From M30B80 sp965656935 (GTDB taxonomy: Bacteria > Pseudomonadota > Alphaproteobacteria > Rhodobacterales > Rhodobacteraceae), in the NCBI GenBank assembly GCA_965656935.1, contig CBFHMG010000016.1, positions 1-45,993 of the forward strand: a stretch of DNA of 45,993 nucleotides, read 5' to 3'. The notes under the pieces were generated by a model. That model did no database searches and was not told where the DNA came from. It saw only the letters and a list, made by a program, of their open reading frames with translations. This document shows positions 34,524 to 42,855 of this stretch, piece by piece; position 1 is the stretch's first letter, and each line of letters starts with the position of its first letter. The position numbers were made by a program, and so were the translations under genes.

Positions 34524-35699
34524 TTACCTATCGCTCAGGCCCAATTGGTTTTCGCGCTCGGCCTCAATGCGGCGCCAAGCGGCCACATTGCGGTTATGCT
34601 CATCCAATGTCTCGGCAAAGGCATGCCCGCCCGTGCCATCGGCCACAAAGAAGATATAGGGGCTTCCATCGGGGTCGAGGGCGGCTTCAATCGCGGCCCG
34701 CCCCGGATTGGCAATCGGCGTGATCGGCAGCCCGTCGATCACATAGGTGTTCCACGGGTTTTCATCGCGCAGCTCGGATTGGCGAATGCCGCGATCCAGA
34801 ATGCCGCGCCCCTCGGTCACGCCGTAAATCACCGTCGGGTCGGTTTGCAGTCGCATGCCACGGTTCAAACGGTTCACAAACACGCTGGCCACCTGACGCC
34901 GCTCATCAGGAACACTGGTTTCCTTCTCGATGATCGAGGCAAGGATCAGCGCCTCTTCAGGGCTGTCCAGAGGCAAGCCATCCACGCGGTTTTCCCATGC
35001 AGTGGCCAGAATTTCACTCTGTGCCGACAGCATCCGCGCCAGCAATTCAGTCCGTGCGCCGCCGCGCTGCACTTCATAGGTATCGGGGGCCAGCATCCCT
35101 TCTGCAGGGACCGAGGCCACCTCACCCGACAGGAACTCAGCCTGATTGAGGCCTTCAACAATCTGCCAGCTGGTCAGCCCCTCAGGCACCGACACACGGT
35201 AGACCACTGAAGTGTCCCCATTGGTCAATTCGCGGTAAATCTCAGGCACTTCGGCATCATAAGAAAATGTCGCCAAATCAACGATTTCACCCGTTCCAGG
35301 CACGCGTTCCCGCAGGCGGATTTCACCTGTTCCGGTATTGCGCAGCACAAATGTCGCCGTGTAGCGGAAGGTCGATGTCCCACCCGAGGTTACAATCTCA
35401 AGGATATCTTCCATCGAGGCACCCGCGGGTATCTCGTAATTGCCAAAACGCAGCTCCGAGGCATAGCCCGCGTAATCCGCCCCAAGCCTGAACACCAAAG
35501 GCGAGGAGAGCGCGCCCTCCTCCTCAAGCGCGCTTGAGACCTGCCGCATCGTTGCACCACGCGGCACTTCGAAGAAAATGGCCTGATCAAGCGGGCCTTG
35601 ACCGCGAAACTCGCTTTGCCCCCAGCCAACCAGACCCGCAAATCCGACCAGCACAACGATCAGAAAGCTCATTCCATTCGCGGCGACGCTTTTCCACAT
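34524..35699 (-). CDS. mltG: Endolytic murein transglycosylase MltG (YceG family)
   Basis: MltG is an inner-membrane lytic transglycosylase that cuts nascent peptidoglycan strands. The 391-residue protein has one N-terminal membrane segment (~10-28), a LysM-like part (FFEVPRGATMRQVSSALEEEG), and the YceG catalytic core with Glu in ILASIIEKETSVPDERRQVASVF and LQTDPTVIYGV, followed by NPWNTYVIDGLPITPIANPG. It begins four bases after fabF and is the last gene of the fab cluster. Confidence 0.95.
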   Translation of the reverse strand: MWKSVAANGMSFLIVVLVGFAGLVGWGQSEFRGQGPLDQAIFFEVPRGATMRQVSSALEEEGALSSPLVFRLGADYAGYASELRFGNYEIPAGASMEDILEIVTSGGTSTFRYTATFVLRNTGTGEIRLRERVPGTGEIVDLATFSYDAEVPEIYRELTNGDTSVVYRVSVPEGLTSWQIVEGLNQAEFLSGEVASVPAEGMLAPDTYEVQRGGARTELLARMLSAQSEILATAWENRVDGLPLDSPEEALILASIIEKETSVPDERRQVASVFVNRLNRGMRLQTDPTVIYGVTEGRGILDRGIRQSELRDENPWNTYVIDGLPITPIANPGRAAIEAALDPDGSPYIFFVADGTGGHAFAETLDEHNRNVAAWRRIEAERENQLGLSDR

Positions 35700-35703
35700 A
35701 AAG

Positions 35704-36960
35704 TCAGACTTTCCCCATGATCAGACAGGCATTCGTGCCGCCAAATCCGAAGGAGTTCGATTGCACGATATTGATCTCACCCTTCACGGCCTTATTGGCA
35801 CACAGATTGATCTGGGTTTCGGCGGCGGGATTATCAAGATTGATCGTGGGCGGTGCGATCTGGTCGCGAATTGCAAGGATCGAGAAGATCGCCTCAATCG
35901 CGCCTGCCGCTCCCAGCAAATGCCCTGTCGCCGATTTGGTCGAGGACATCAGCAAATCCTTCGCATGATCGCCCATCAACCGCTCAACCGCGCCCAATTC
36001 GATGGTATCGGCCATGGTGGATGTGCCATGGGCATTGACGTAATCAACATCCTTCGGCTCGAGCCCTGCCCGCTTTAAGGCCGCGCGCATTGCGCGTTCG
36101 GCCCCTTCATGATCGGGGGGCGGCGCTGTGATGTGATGCGCATCGCCCGACAGGCCATAACCCAGAATTTCGCCATAAATCGTCGCGCCACGCGCCACGG
36201 CATGTTCATATTCTTCCAACACGACCACGCCTGCGCCCTCGCCCATGACAAAGCCGTCACTATCGGCATCCCAAGGACGGCTGGCCGCCTTCGGGTCATC
36301 TCCGCGCTTGGTGGAGAGCGCCTTGCACGCATTGAAGCCTGCAATGCCAATGGGGCAGATCGGGCTTTCCGCGCCGCCTGCAACCATCACATCCGCATCT
36401 CCCCATTGGATCAAGCGCGCGGCGTCGCCAATGGCATGTGCACCCGTTGAGCAGGCGGTGACCACAGCATGGTTGGGGCCACGGAAGCCGTATTTGATCG
36501 AAACCTGTCCCGAGATCAGGTTGATCAATGCGCCCGGAACAAAGAAAGGCGACACGCGGCGCGGGCCTTTATCTCTCAGCGTCACGGCTGTCTCGGCGAT
36601 GGAATTCAACCCGCCAATCCCTGCGCCAATCAAAATGCCTGTGCGTTCTTGCGCCTCGCGATCGGTTGGCATCCAGCCCGAATCCTTAATCGCCTGATCG
36701 GCGGCGGCCATGCCGTAAAGGATGAATTCATCAACCTTGCGCTGGTCCTTGGGCTCCATCCAGTCATCTGGATTGAAGGTGCCATCGCTGCCATCGCCAC
36801 GGGTGACTTCGCAGGCATAGCTGGTGCCAAAGCCTGTCGTATCAAAGCGTGTGATCGGGCCTGCCCCCGATTGTCCGTCCAAAATCCGAGACCAGGTTTC
36901 TTCCACTCCGGTCGCCAAAGGCGTTACCAGACCAAGCCCTGTTACCACTACTCGACGCAT
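35704..36960 (-). CDS. fabF: 3-oxoacyl-[acyl-carrier-protein] synthase II
   Basis: FabF condenses malonyl-ACP with acyl-ACP in fatty acid elongation. The 418-residue protein has the catalytic triad Cys170 (VVTACSTGAH), His311 (NAHGTSTMADT) and His347 (SATGHLLGAAGA). The frame continues to 36987, but the ATG at 36960 (MRRVVVTGLGLVTPLA) follows GAGGGG by seven bases. It follows acpP and precedes mltG. The spacer to acpP (36961-37229) contains the acpP terminator, so fabF probably has its own promoter. Confidence 0.97.
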   Translation of the reverse strand: MRRVVVTGLGLVTPLATGVEETWSRILDGQSGAGPITRFDTTGFGTSYACEVTRGDGSDGTFNPDDWMEPKDQRKVDEFILYGMAAADQAIKDSGWMPTDREAQERTGILIGAGIGGLNSIAETAVTLRDKGPRRVSPFFVPGALINLISGQVSIKYGFRGPNHAVVTACSTGAHAIGDAARLIQWGDADVMVAGGAESPICPIGIAGFNACKALSTKRGDDPKAASRPWDADSDGFVMGEGAGVVVLEEYEHAVARGATIYGEILGYGLSGDAHHITAPPPDHEGAERAMRAALKRAGLEPKDVDYVNAHGTSTMADTIELGAVERLMGDHAKDLLMSSTKSATGHLLGAAGAIEAIFSILAIRDQIAPPTINLDNPAAETQINLCANKAVKGEINIVQSNSFGFGGTNACLIMGKV

Positions 36961-37167
36961 GTCACGGCCCCTCATTCTTAAGCGCAATTCGCGATGTGAT
37001 ACCCCGAGCGCCTTGTCGGGGGCAATCCCCGCAACCCAAGCCTCGGCACATGATTGCCCGATATAAAGCGCTTTATGGCTAACTTGAACTAGAAAGCTTC
37101 ACTCAACCGGTTGAAATCGCAGATTTCGGGCCGAATGAATGGGCTCAGGTTGAACGGGTAGCGCTTG

Positions 37168-37204
37168 GAAAAGAAAAAGCGGCACCCCCTCAAGGGCACC
37201 GCCT
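37168..37204 (-). terminator. Terminator of acpP
   Basis: On the minus strand a nine-pair stem (two G-U pairs) formed by GCGGTGCCC and GGGGTGCCGC is followed by TTTTTCTTTT, about 25 bases after the acpP stop. Confidence 0.82.
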
Positions 37205-37229
37205 AAATTTTGCTCGAAATCCGAAAGGA

Positions 37230-37463
37230 TTACTGGGCTTCGGTGATGAATTTCACCGCATCGCCAAAAGTCTGGATCGTCTCGGCGGCGTCATCGGGAA
37301 TTTCGATGCCGAATTCTTCTTCGAACGCCATAACCAGCTCAACTGTATCCAGCGAGTCTGCGCCAAGATCATCGATAAACGATGCATTCTCGGCAACTTT
37401 GTCTGCGTCCACACTCAGGTGCTCGACGACGATTTTTTTCACACGATCTGCGATGTCGCTCAT
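37230..37463 (-). CDS. acpP: Acyl carrier protein
   Basis: The 77-residue acidic protein carries growing acyl chains on a phosphopantetheine arm attached to Ser37 in DDLGADSLDTVEL. It has the usual start MSDIADRVKKIVVEHL. It lies between fabG and fabF. A promoter candidate upstream and a strong terminator downstream suggest a separate abundant transcript. Confidence 0.98.
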   Translation of the reverse strand: MSDIADRVKKIVVEHLSVDADKVAENASFIDDLGADSLDTVELVMAFEEEFGIEIPDDAAETIQTFGDAVKFITEAQ

Positions 37464-37615
37464 AGTCTTTCCTCATCCGTTTCGGTGCAGGTTGTTCCTT
37501 GCACTGTTACAAACTGCCATTCCGGCCGCTCAAATGCCTGTTTTTGAAAGGCTTTATTGCACAATCTCGAACAGACGGGCCGAAGAGCAACACGCTCACC
37601 GGCAAATCTGGGCCG

Positions 37616-37643
37616 CCTATAGCATACTTGCTCTGGAAGGCAA
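37616..37643 (-). promoter_or_regulatory. Candidate acpP promoter
   Basis: On the minus strand TTGCCT (37643-37638) and TATAGG (37621-37616) are 16 bases apart in the fabG-acpP spacer, about 150 bases before acpP. Confidence 0.4.
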
Positions 37644-37677
37644 TGCCATTACGTCACCCTTTGGCCAATTATGGCCG

Positions 37678-38415
37678 TCAGAGCATCGCCATTCCGCCAT
37701 TCACATGCAGGGTCGCACCCGTCATATAGCCCGCCTCATTGGAGGAGAGATAGGCCACAGCCCCTGCGATCTCGGCAGGTGTTCCCATGCGCCCTGCAGG
37801 GATCTGCGTCAGGATCTTGCCCTTTTGCTCTTCATTGAGCTTATCGGTCATCGCGGTCTCGATGAAGCCTGGGGCCACGCAATTCACGGTGATCCCGCGG
37901 CTGGCCACTTCATAGGCCAGTGATTTCGACATGCCGACCATCCCCGCCTTGGAGGCCGCGTAATTGCCCTGCCCCGGATTGCCCGTTGCGCCCACGACCG
38001 AGCTGATATTGATGATCCGGCCCCAACGCGCCTTCATCATGCCGCGCAGCACGCCACGACACAGCCGCATGGTCGAGGTCAGATTGACCTCCAGCACTTG
38101 CGCCCATTCCTCATCCGACATGCGCATGAACAGGTTATCGCGGGTGATGCCCGCATTATTGACCAGAATATCAACCGATCCCATCGCAGCGATTGCGGCT
38201 TTTGGCAGCGCCTCGACCGCCTCGGCATCGCTCAGGTTGCAGGGCAGCACATGGGCGCGCTCGCCCAATTCCGCCGCAAGCGCCTCCAAAGGCTCCACCC
38301 GCGTGCCCGACAGACCCACGCTTGCGCCCGATGCATGCAGCATTTTCGCGATATCGGCACCGATACCGCCCGAAGCACCTGTCACCAGCGCATTTTTTCC
38401 TGTCAGATCAAACAT
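37678..38415 (-). CDS. fabG: 3-oxoacyl-[acyl-carrier-protein] reductase
   Basis: FabG reduces 3-oxoacyl-ACP with NADPH. The 245-residue short-chain dehydrogenase has the cofactor motif TGASGGIG, NNAG (DILVNNAGITRDNL), and the catalytic Ser, Tyr and Lys in ISSVVGATGNPGQGNYAASKAG. The C-terminal GGMAML end is typical. GGGGAGAG precedes the ATG. It follows the ClpP-like gene and precedes acpP. Confidence 0.97.
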   Translation of the reverse strand: MFDLTGKNALVTGASGGIGADIAKMLHASGASVGLSGTRVEPLEALAAELGERAHVLPCNLSDAEAVEALPKAAIAAMGSVDILVNNAGITRDNLFMRMSDEEWAQVLEVNLTSTMRLCRGVLRGMMKARWGRIINISSVVGATGNPGQGNYAASKAGMVGMSKSLAYEVASRGITVNCVAPGFIETAMTDKLNEEQKGKILTQIPAGRMGTPAEIAGAVAYLSSNEAGYMTGATLHVNGGMAML

Positions 38416-38434
38416 GATCAGCTCTCCCCTGAGT

Positions 38435-39013
38435 TCAATTTATCTCGGTTTGCAGCCCGAAGGCTGCAATATCGTCTTCGGTCAGAATATAGATATCCGT
38501 GCTGCGGCGCTTATCCGCCATGAAGCCCGCGAAATCTGGGCTGCCCAACATGGTCGTGACCAGCCGCTCCCGATCAGATTGTGCGGCAGGGCTTTGATCC
38601 ACGGCAATGCCTGTGGTTTGCTGCAAGGCATCACTTTGAAAAACGAAGGTACCCCCATCTGCCACACGGCGCTCCACGCCGCCCAGATAGATCAGGATAG
38701 CATCATTCACGATCGGGCCTGCTGCTTGAGTATCAACGCCCGAGGCGCGGATCACCCGCCCCATGCCAGCCGCCCAACCCACATCATCAGCGCCTGGAAT
38801 ATCCCCAAGCGAGACCAGCGTGATCTCGTCATTTTCTTCCAGAAAGCGTTGCAATCTGTCCGAGGCTGCGCCGCTGATTGGCCCTGAAACATGCAAAACT
38901 GCGCCTTCAAGCTGGAACACGGTCGCGCCTGCGCCCGCAAAGCGGATCAGGCCATAGCCCCCCGCACTCACAGCCAGCACAATTGCGGCAATCATTCCAA
39001 GGCGTTTAGCCAT
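38435..39013 (-). CDS. Uncharacterised envelope protein, possibly ClpP/crotonase-like fold
   Basis: The 192-residue protein has an N-terminal hydrophobic segment (~5-25) that may be a signal or an anchor. The following part (LEGAVLHVSGPISGAASDRLQRFLEENDEITLVSLGDIPG) resembles the first strands of ClpP-like proteins such as the COG3904 group. I cannot point to a catalytic Ser, so activity is doubtful. It overlaps the end of fabD by eight bases and is 19 bases before fabG, so it is made with the fatty acid enzymes. The function is unknown. Confidence 0.65.
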   Translation of the reverse strand: MAKRLGMIAAIVLAVSAGGYGLIRFAGAGATVFQLEGAVLHVSGPISGAASDRLQRFLEENDEITLVSLGDIPGADDVGWAAGMGRVIRASGVDTQAAGPIVNDAILIYLGGVERRVADGGTFVFQSDALQQTTGIAVDQSPAAQSDRERLVTTMLGSPDFAGFMADKRRSTDIYILTEDDIAAFGLQTEIN

Positions 39014-39950
39014 TCAAAGCGTCCATGACCGCTTTGATATCATCCGCCGTGCCAATGGCCCGCGTCTCGACCGAGCGGTCGATGCGTTTGACCATGCCCG
39101 ACAAGGCCTTGCCCGCGCCGATTTCCCAGAAATCCACGACACCGCGCTCGGCCATCCACATCACGCTTTCACGCCAGCGCACGCGGCCTGTGACCTGTTC
39201 GATCAGATTGGCGCGGATATCCGCCGCAGCACTTTCCGCCCGCGCGCTGACATTGCCGACCAAAGGCACGACAGGGTCTTTCACCTCAACCTCGGCCAAG
39301 GCTTGCGCCATGGCGGTCGCGGCGGGTTCCATCAAGGCGCAATGAAACGGTGCCGAGACGGGCAGAAGCAATGCGCGCTTGGCCCCTTTGGCCTTGGCGA
39401 TATCCACTGCGCGCAAAATCGCCTCCCGCGCGCCCGAGATCACGACTTGGGCAGGGTCATTGTCATTGGCGGCTGTGCAAATCTGGCCCTCGGCGGCCTC
39501 CTGCGCCACGTCCATGGCTTGCGCGAAATCCAAGCCCAAAAGCGCGGCCATTGCGCCCTCGCCCTGCGGGACGGCCTTTTGCATCGCATCGCCACGAATG
39601 CGCAGCAGACGCGCGGTATCGGCCAAAGTGAAAGAACCCGCCGCACAAAGCGCTGCATATTCGCCAAGCGAGTGGCCCGCCACATAATCGGCATGGCTTT
39701 CCACGCTGATCCCTTCGGCGTTCAGAGCGGCCATTGCGGCCATCGACGTGGCCATCAGCGCAGGCTGTGCATTGCGCGTCAGTGTCAGCTCCTCGGCCTC
39801 ACCTTCCCAGATCAGATCCGAGAGCTTTTCCCCCAAAGCCTCGTCCACCTCTTGGAAAACGGCGCGGGCGGCGGGGAAATTCTCGGCCAGATCGCGGCCC
39901 ATGCCGATGGTTTGCGCCCCTTGTCCGGGAAAGATAAACGCTCTGCTCAT
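39006..39950 (-). CDS. fabD: Malonyl-CoA:ACP transacylase
   Basis: FabD loads malonate onto ACP. The 314-residue protein has FPGQGAQ, the nucleophile Ser in GHSLGEYAALCAAG, and the catalytic His in PVSAPFHCALMEPA. The frame opens at 39986, but the ATG at 39950 (MSRAFIFPGQGAQ) has AGAGGGG upstream and is the family start. It is the first gene of fabD-(ClpP-like)-fabG, divergent from rpsF. Confidence 0.97.
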   Translation of the reverse strand: MSRAFIFPGQGAQTIGMGRDLAENFPAARAVFQEVDEALGEKLSDLIWEGEAEELTLTRNAQPALMATSMAAMAALNAEGISVESHADYVAGHSLGEYAALCAAGSFTLADTARLLRIRGDAMQKAVPQGEGAMAALLGLDFAQAMDVAQEAAEGQICTAANDNDPAQVVISGAREAILRAVDIAKAKGAKRALLLPVSAPFHCALMEPAATAMAQALAEVEVKDPVVPLVGNVSARAESAAADIRANLIEQVTGRVRWRESVMWMAERGVVDFWEIGAGKALSGMVKRIDRSVETRAIGTADDIKAVMDALNG

Positions 39951-40094
39951 GGAATGGCCCCTCTCTTGATATCGGCTGTTTTTCAAAACTTGGCACAGGG
40001 GCTACCCTAAGGCTCGGCTCTTCGCAATTCCAAGTTTGGTTTTGGCGCGCACGTGCAGCCCCAAAAGCCATATAAAATATACGCAAAGCTTGTC

Positions 40095-40122
40095 TTGCGC
40101 CACGCGCAGACATCTGTATAAC
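40095..40122 (+). promoter_or_regulatory. Candidate rpsF promoter
   Basis: TTGCGC (40095-40100) and TATAAC (40117-40122) are 16 bases apart, about 105 bases before rpsF in the fabD-rpsF divergent spacer (39951-40227). Confidence 0.5.
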
Positions 40123-40227
40123 CCCCCAATCTTCCGCCAAGACTTTTTTCATCGGCGTTGTCCCTCGTGACCGGGGGCGGAAGTGGGTCGGTCTTTGAAA
40201 CACGCTTGTAACAGAACTGGAGATGGC

Positions 40228-40590
40228 ATGCCGCTTTATGAGCATGTGATGATCGCGCGTCAGGATTTGTCCAACGCGCAGGCCGAAGGCCTGATCGAAC
40301 ATTTCGGCACCGTCCTGAAGGACAATGGTGGCGAAGTCGTTGATTTCGAATATTGGGGCGTCAAAACGATGGCCTATAAAATCAACAAGAACCGCAAGGG
40401 CCATTACGCCTATATCCGCACCGACGCGCCTGCTGGCGCCGTGCAGGAAATGGAGCGCCTGATGCGTCTGCATGAAGACGTGATGCGTGTGCTGACCATC
40501 AAGGTCGACGCGCATGAGGAACTGCCCTCCGTACAAATGCAAAAACGTGACGAACGCAGCGACCGTGGCGAACGCCGCGAGCGCCGTTAA
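40228..40590 (+). CDS. rpsF: 30S ribosomal protein S6
   Basis: S6 binds S18 in the small subunit platform. The 120-residue protein starts MPLYEHVMIARQDLSNAQAEGL and has the typical GVKTMAYKINKNRKGHY. It ends in a basic and acidic tail (DERSDRGERRERR), longer than the S6 core. The ATG at 40228 has GGAG nearby; the open frame from 40183 is not used. First gene of rpsF-rpsR-rplI. Confidence 0.97.
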   Translation: MPLYEHVMIARQDLSNAQAEGLIEHFGTVLKDNGGEVVDFEYWGVKTMAYKINKNRKGHYAYIRTDAPAGAVQEMERLMRLHEDVMRVLTIKVDAHEELPSVQMQKRDERSDRGERRERR

Positions 40591-40609
40591 TCAGGGAAGG
40601 ATATAGAAC

Positions 40610-40837
40610 ATGGCCGCTAAACCGTTTTTCCGCCGCCGCAAGTCCGACCCGTTCGACGGCGAAGGCGCACCCAAGATCGATTACAAAGACACCCGTCTTT
40701 TGCAGCGCTACATCTCTGAGCGTGGCAAGATCGTTCCGTCCCGTATCACCGCAGTCGGTGCCAAGAACCAGCGTCAATTGGCAAAAGCCATCAAACGCGC
40801 ACGGTTCCTGGCCCTCCTGCCCTACGCAGTAAAGTAA
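40610..40837 (+). CDS. rpsR: 30S ribosomal protein S18
   Basis: The 75-residue basic protein has the S18 motif IDYKDTRLLQRYISERGKI and PSRITAVGAKNQRQLAKAIKRAR. It lies 19 bases after rpsF, whose product it binds. Preceded by GGAAGG. Full length. Confidence 0.98.
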   Translation: MAAKPFFRRRKSDPFDGEGAPKIDYKDTRLLQRYISERGKIVPSRITAVGAKNQRQLAKAIKRARFLALLPYAVK

Positions 40838-40849
40838 GGAGACCGACCC

Positions 40850-41473
40850 ATGGAAGTGATCCTTCTCGAACGTGTAGCCAAGCTCGGCCAAATGGGCGAT
40901 GTCGTTTCCGTCAAAGACGGTTACGCACGCAATTTCTTGTTGCCCAAGAAAAAAGCCCTCCGTGCCAATGAAACCAACCTCAAGGCTTTTGAGGCGCAGA
41001 AAGCTCAGCTGGAAGCACAAAGCCTCGAAACCAAGAAAGAAGCAGAAGCCTTCGCAGAAAAGCTGGCAGGCCAGCAATTCATCGTGATCCGCTCCGCTTC
41101 CGACTCGGGCGCGCTTTACGGCTCCGTCACCACACGTGACGCCGCCGAAGCCGCAACCGCAGGTGGGTTCACCGTAGATCGCAAGCAGGTCGCATTGGCC
41201 CGTCCTATCAAGGATCTGGGTTTGCATTCCGTGCATGTGCATCTGCACGCCGAAGTCACCGTTGATATCGTGATGAACGTTGCACGTTCGCCCGAAGAAG
41301 CGGAACTGCAGGCGGCTGGCAAGTCGATCCAGGAATTGGCTGCGGAAGAAGAAGCCGCCGCTGAATTCGAAATCGCCGAGCTGTTCGACGATATCGGTGC
41401 AGCCCAGAATGATGATGAGGATGACGACGCGCGCGAGGCCCCTGCGGCCGATGAGAGCGACGAAAACGCCTGA
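40850..41473 (+). CDS. rplI: 50S ribosomal protein L9
   Basis: L9 binds 23S rRNA near the L1 stalk. The 207-residue protein starts MEVILLERVAKLGQMGDVVSVKDG and keeps the hinge GYARNFLLPKKKALRAN. After residue ~150 it carries an acidic tail (EFEIAELFDDIGAAQNDDEDDD) that makes it longer than the ~150-residue E. coli protein, a common alphaproteobacterial trait. AAGGAG precedes the ATG, 12 bases after rpsR. The operon ends at the terminator at 41522. Confidence 0.97.
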   Translation: MEVILLERVAKLGQMGDVVSVKDGYARNFLLPKKKALRANETNLKAFEAQKAQLEAQSLETKKEAEAFAEKLAGQQFIVIRSASDSGALYGSVTTRDAAEAATAGGFTVDRKQVALARPIKDLGLHSVHVHLHAEVTVDIVMNVARSPEEAELQAAGKSIQELAAEEEAAAEFEIAELFDDIGAAQNDDEDDDAREAPAADESDENA

Positions 41474-41521
41474 TCGCGTGATGGCCGCGCCGTGATTGGC
41501 TGGCCCTCATAACCAGATCGT

Positions 41522-41556
41522 GAACCGCGCCTTTCGGGGCGCGGTTCTTTTTTTGC
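41522..41556 (+). terminator. Terminator of rpsF-rpsR-rplI
   Basis: GAACCGCGCC (41522-41531) pairs perfectly with GGCGCGGTTC (41538-41547), followed by seven or more Ts. Confidence 0.93.
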
Positions 41557-41600
41557 GCTATATAGATAGAAAAGCACGCCCTCTAACGGAAGGTCTTTTC

Positions 41601-42782
41601 ATGCGCCGCCTGCCCTCCCTCATCTGCTCAACCGCTCTGTTTTGTATGCCCCTCAGCATGGGTGCTGCGCAAACCGCCCCCGTTCCCGATGGCGCGCCCA
41701 ATCAACCTGATCTCACCCCCGCTTTCGCCGCACAGACCGAGGCACCGGCCCAAACCAGTGAATTTACGCTCAGCCAAAGCATTGTGGCCGATGGTCTGTA
41801 TCACCCTTGGGCCGTGACCATCTTGCCGAGTGACGAAGGCTATCTGGTGACCGAGCGCTCGGGCGCGCTGCGCCATATCAGCCGTGATGGCGCGCTTTCG
41901 TCTCCGATCAGCGGCACCCCTGATGTCTATGCACGCCGCCAAGGCGGGCTGCTCGATGTCGAGATCGCGCCCGATTTCGCGCAAAGCCGCGTGATCTACC
42001 TGACCTATTCCAAACCCATGGGGAATGGCCGCTCCACCACGGCCGCTGCCCGCGCGGTTCTGAGTGCGGATGCCTCAAGCCTGAGCGGGCTGCGCGATAT
42101 TTTCATCGGCAATCCACCCTCCTCGACGCCGATGCATTATGGCAGCCGCATCGTGCCCGATGGCGCAGGCGCGGTCTTCATCACAACGGGCGAGCATTCC
42201 TCCCGCAGCGAGCGTGTCTTGGCGCAAGACCTCACCACCAGCTATGGCAAGGTAATCCGCGTGGAAGATACGGGCCAAACGCCTGAGGCGCGCATCTATT
42301 CCTACGGGCATCGCAATATCCAAGGGGCTGCCCTTGCCGCGGATGGCCGTCTCTGGACGATCGAGCATGGCCCCGCAGGCGGGGATGAGTTGAACATCAT
42401 CGAAGCGGGTGCGAATTACGGCTGGCCCATTGTCAGCTATGGCGTGAATTACAATGGCAGTGCGATCGGCACGGGCGCGGCCCGCCACGCCCCCGATTTC
42501 ACCGAGCCGCGCTATTACTGGGACCCTGTGATCGCTCCGGGTGGGATGGTGTTTTATGAGGGGGCGATGTTTCCCGAATGGTCGGGTGATATTCTGGCCT
42601 CGGGTCTGGTCGCCTCAGCCTTGGTGCGGCTCGAAATCAACGGGGACAGCGTGGCGGGCGAAGAGCGTCTTCTGGAAGGGATCGGCCGTGTCCGAGATGT
42701 GGCCATTGACCATGACGGAGCGTTGCTGATTGTGCTGGATTTGCCCGATGCACCCTTGGTTCGGATCACGCGGGGCTTATGA
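41601..42782 (+). CDS. Exported PQQ-dependent aldose sugar dehydrogenase-type protein (YliI/Asd-like)
   Basis: The 393-residue protein has a signal peptide (~1-22, ending GAAQ) and a six-bladed glucose/sorbosone dehydrogenase beta-propeller. Visible motifs are YHPWAVTILPSDEGYLVTE near the start, GGLLDVEIAPDF, SYGHRNIQGAAL, HGPAGGDELNIIEAGANYGWP and WDPVIAPGGMVFYEG. Such proteins oxidise aldoses in the periplasm using PQQ. The substrate is unknown and no PQQ synthesis gene is in the window. The ATG at 41601 has GGAAGG upstream; the open frame before it crosses the rplI terminator. Confidence 0.9.
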   Translation: MRRLPSLICSTALFCMPLSMGAAQTAPVPDGAPNQPDLTPAFAAQTEAPAQTSEFTLSQSIVADGLYHPWAVTILPSDEGYLVTERSGALRHISRDGALSSPISGTPDVYARRQGGLLDVEIAPDFAQSRVIYLTYSKPMGNGRSTTAAARAVLSADASSLSGLRDIFIGNPPSSTPMHYGSRIVPDGAGAVFITTGEHSSRSERVLAQDLTTSYGKVIRVEDTGQTPEARIYSYGHRNIQGAALAADGRLWTIEHGPAGGDELNIIEAGANYGWPIVSYGVNYNGSAIGTGAARHAPDFTEPRYYWDPVIAPGGMVFYEGAMFPEWSGDILASGLVASALVRLEINGDSVAGEERLLEGIGRVRDVAIDHDGALLIVLDLPDAPLVRITRGL

Positions 42783-42804
42783 CATTCGAACCTAAAGAGG
42801 GAGT

Positions 42805-42830
42805 AGGATGACCCTAAAGTAGGTCATCCT
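42805..42830. terminator. Possible shared terminator of convergent genes
   Basis: AGGATGACC (42805-42813) and GGTCATCCT (42822-42830) are perfect 9-base arms with an 8-base loop, followed by TTTAACTTT on the plus strand. It lies in the 73 bases between two convergent stops. Confidence 0.6.
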
Positions 42831-42855
42831 TTAACTTTCGATACATTTTGGCAGT

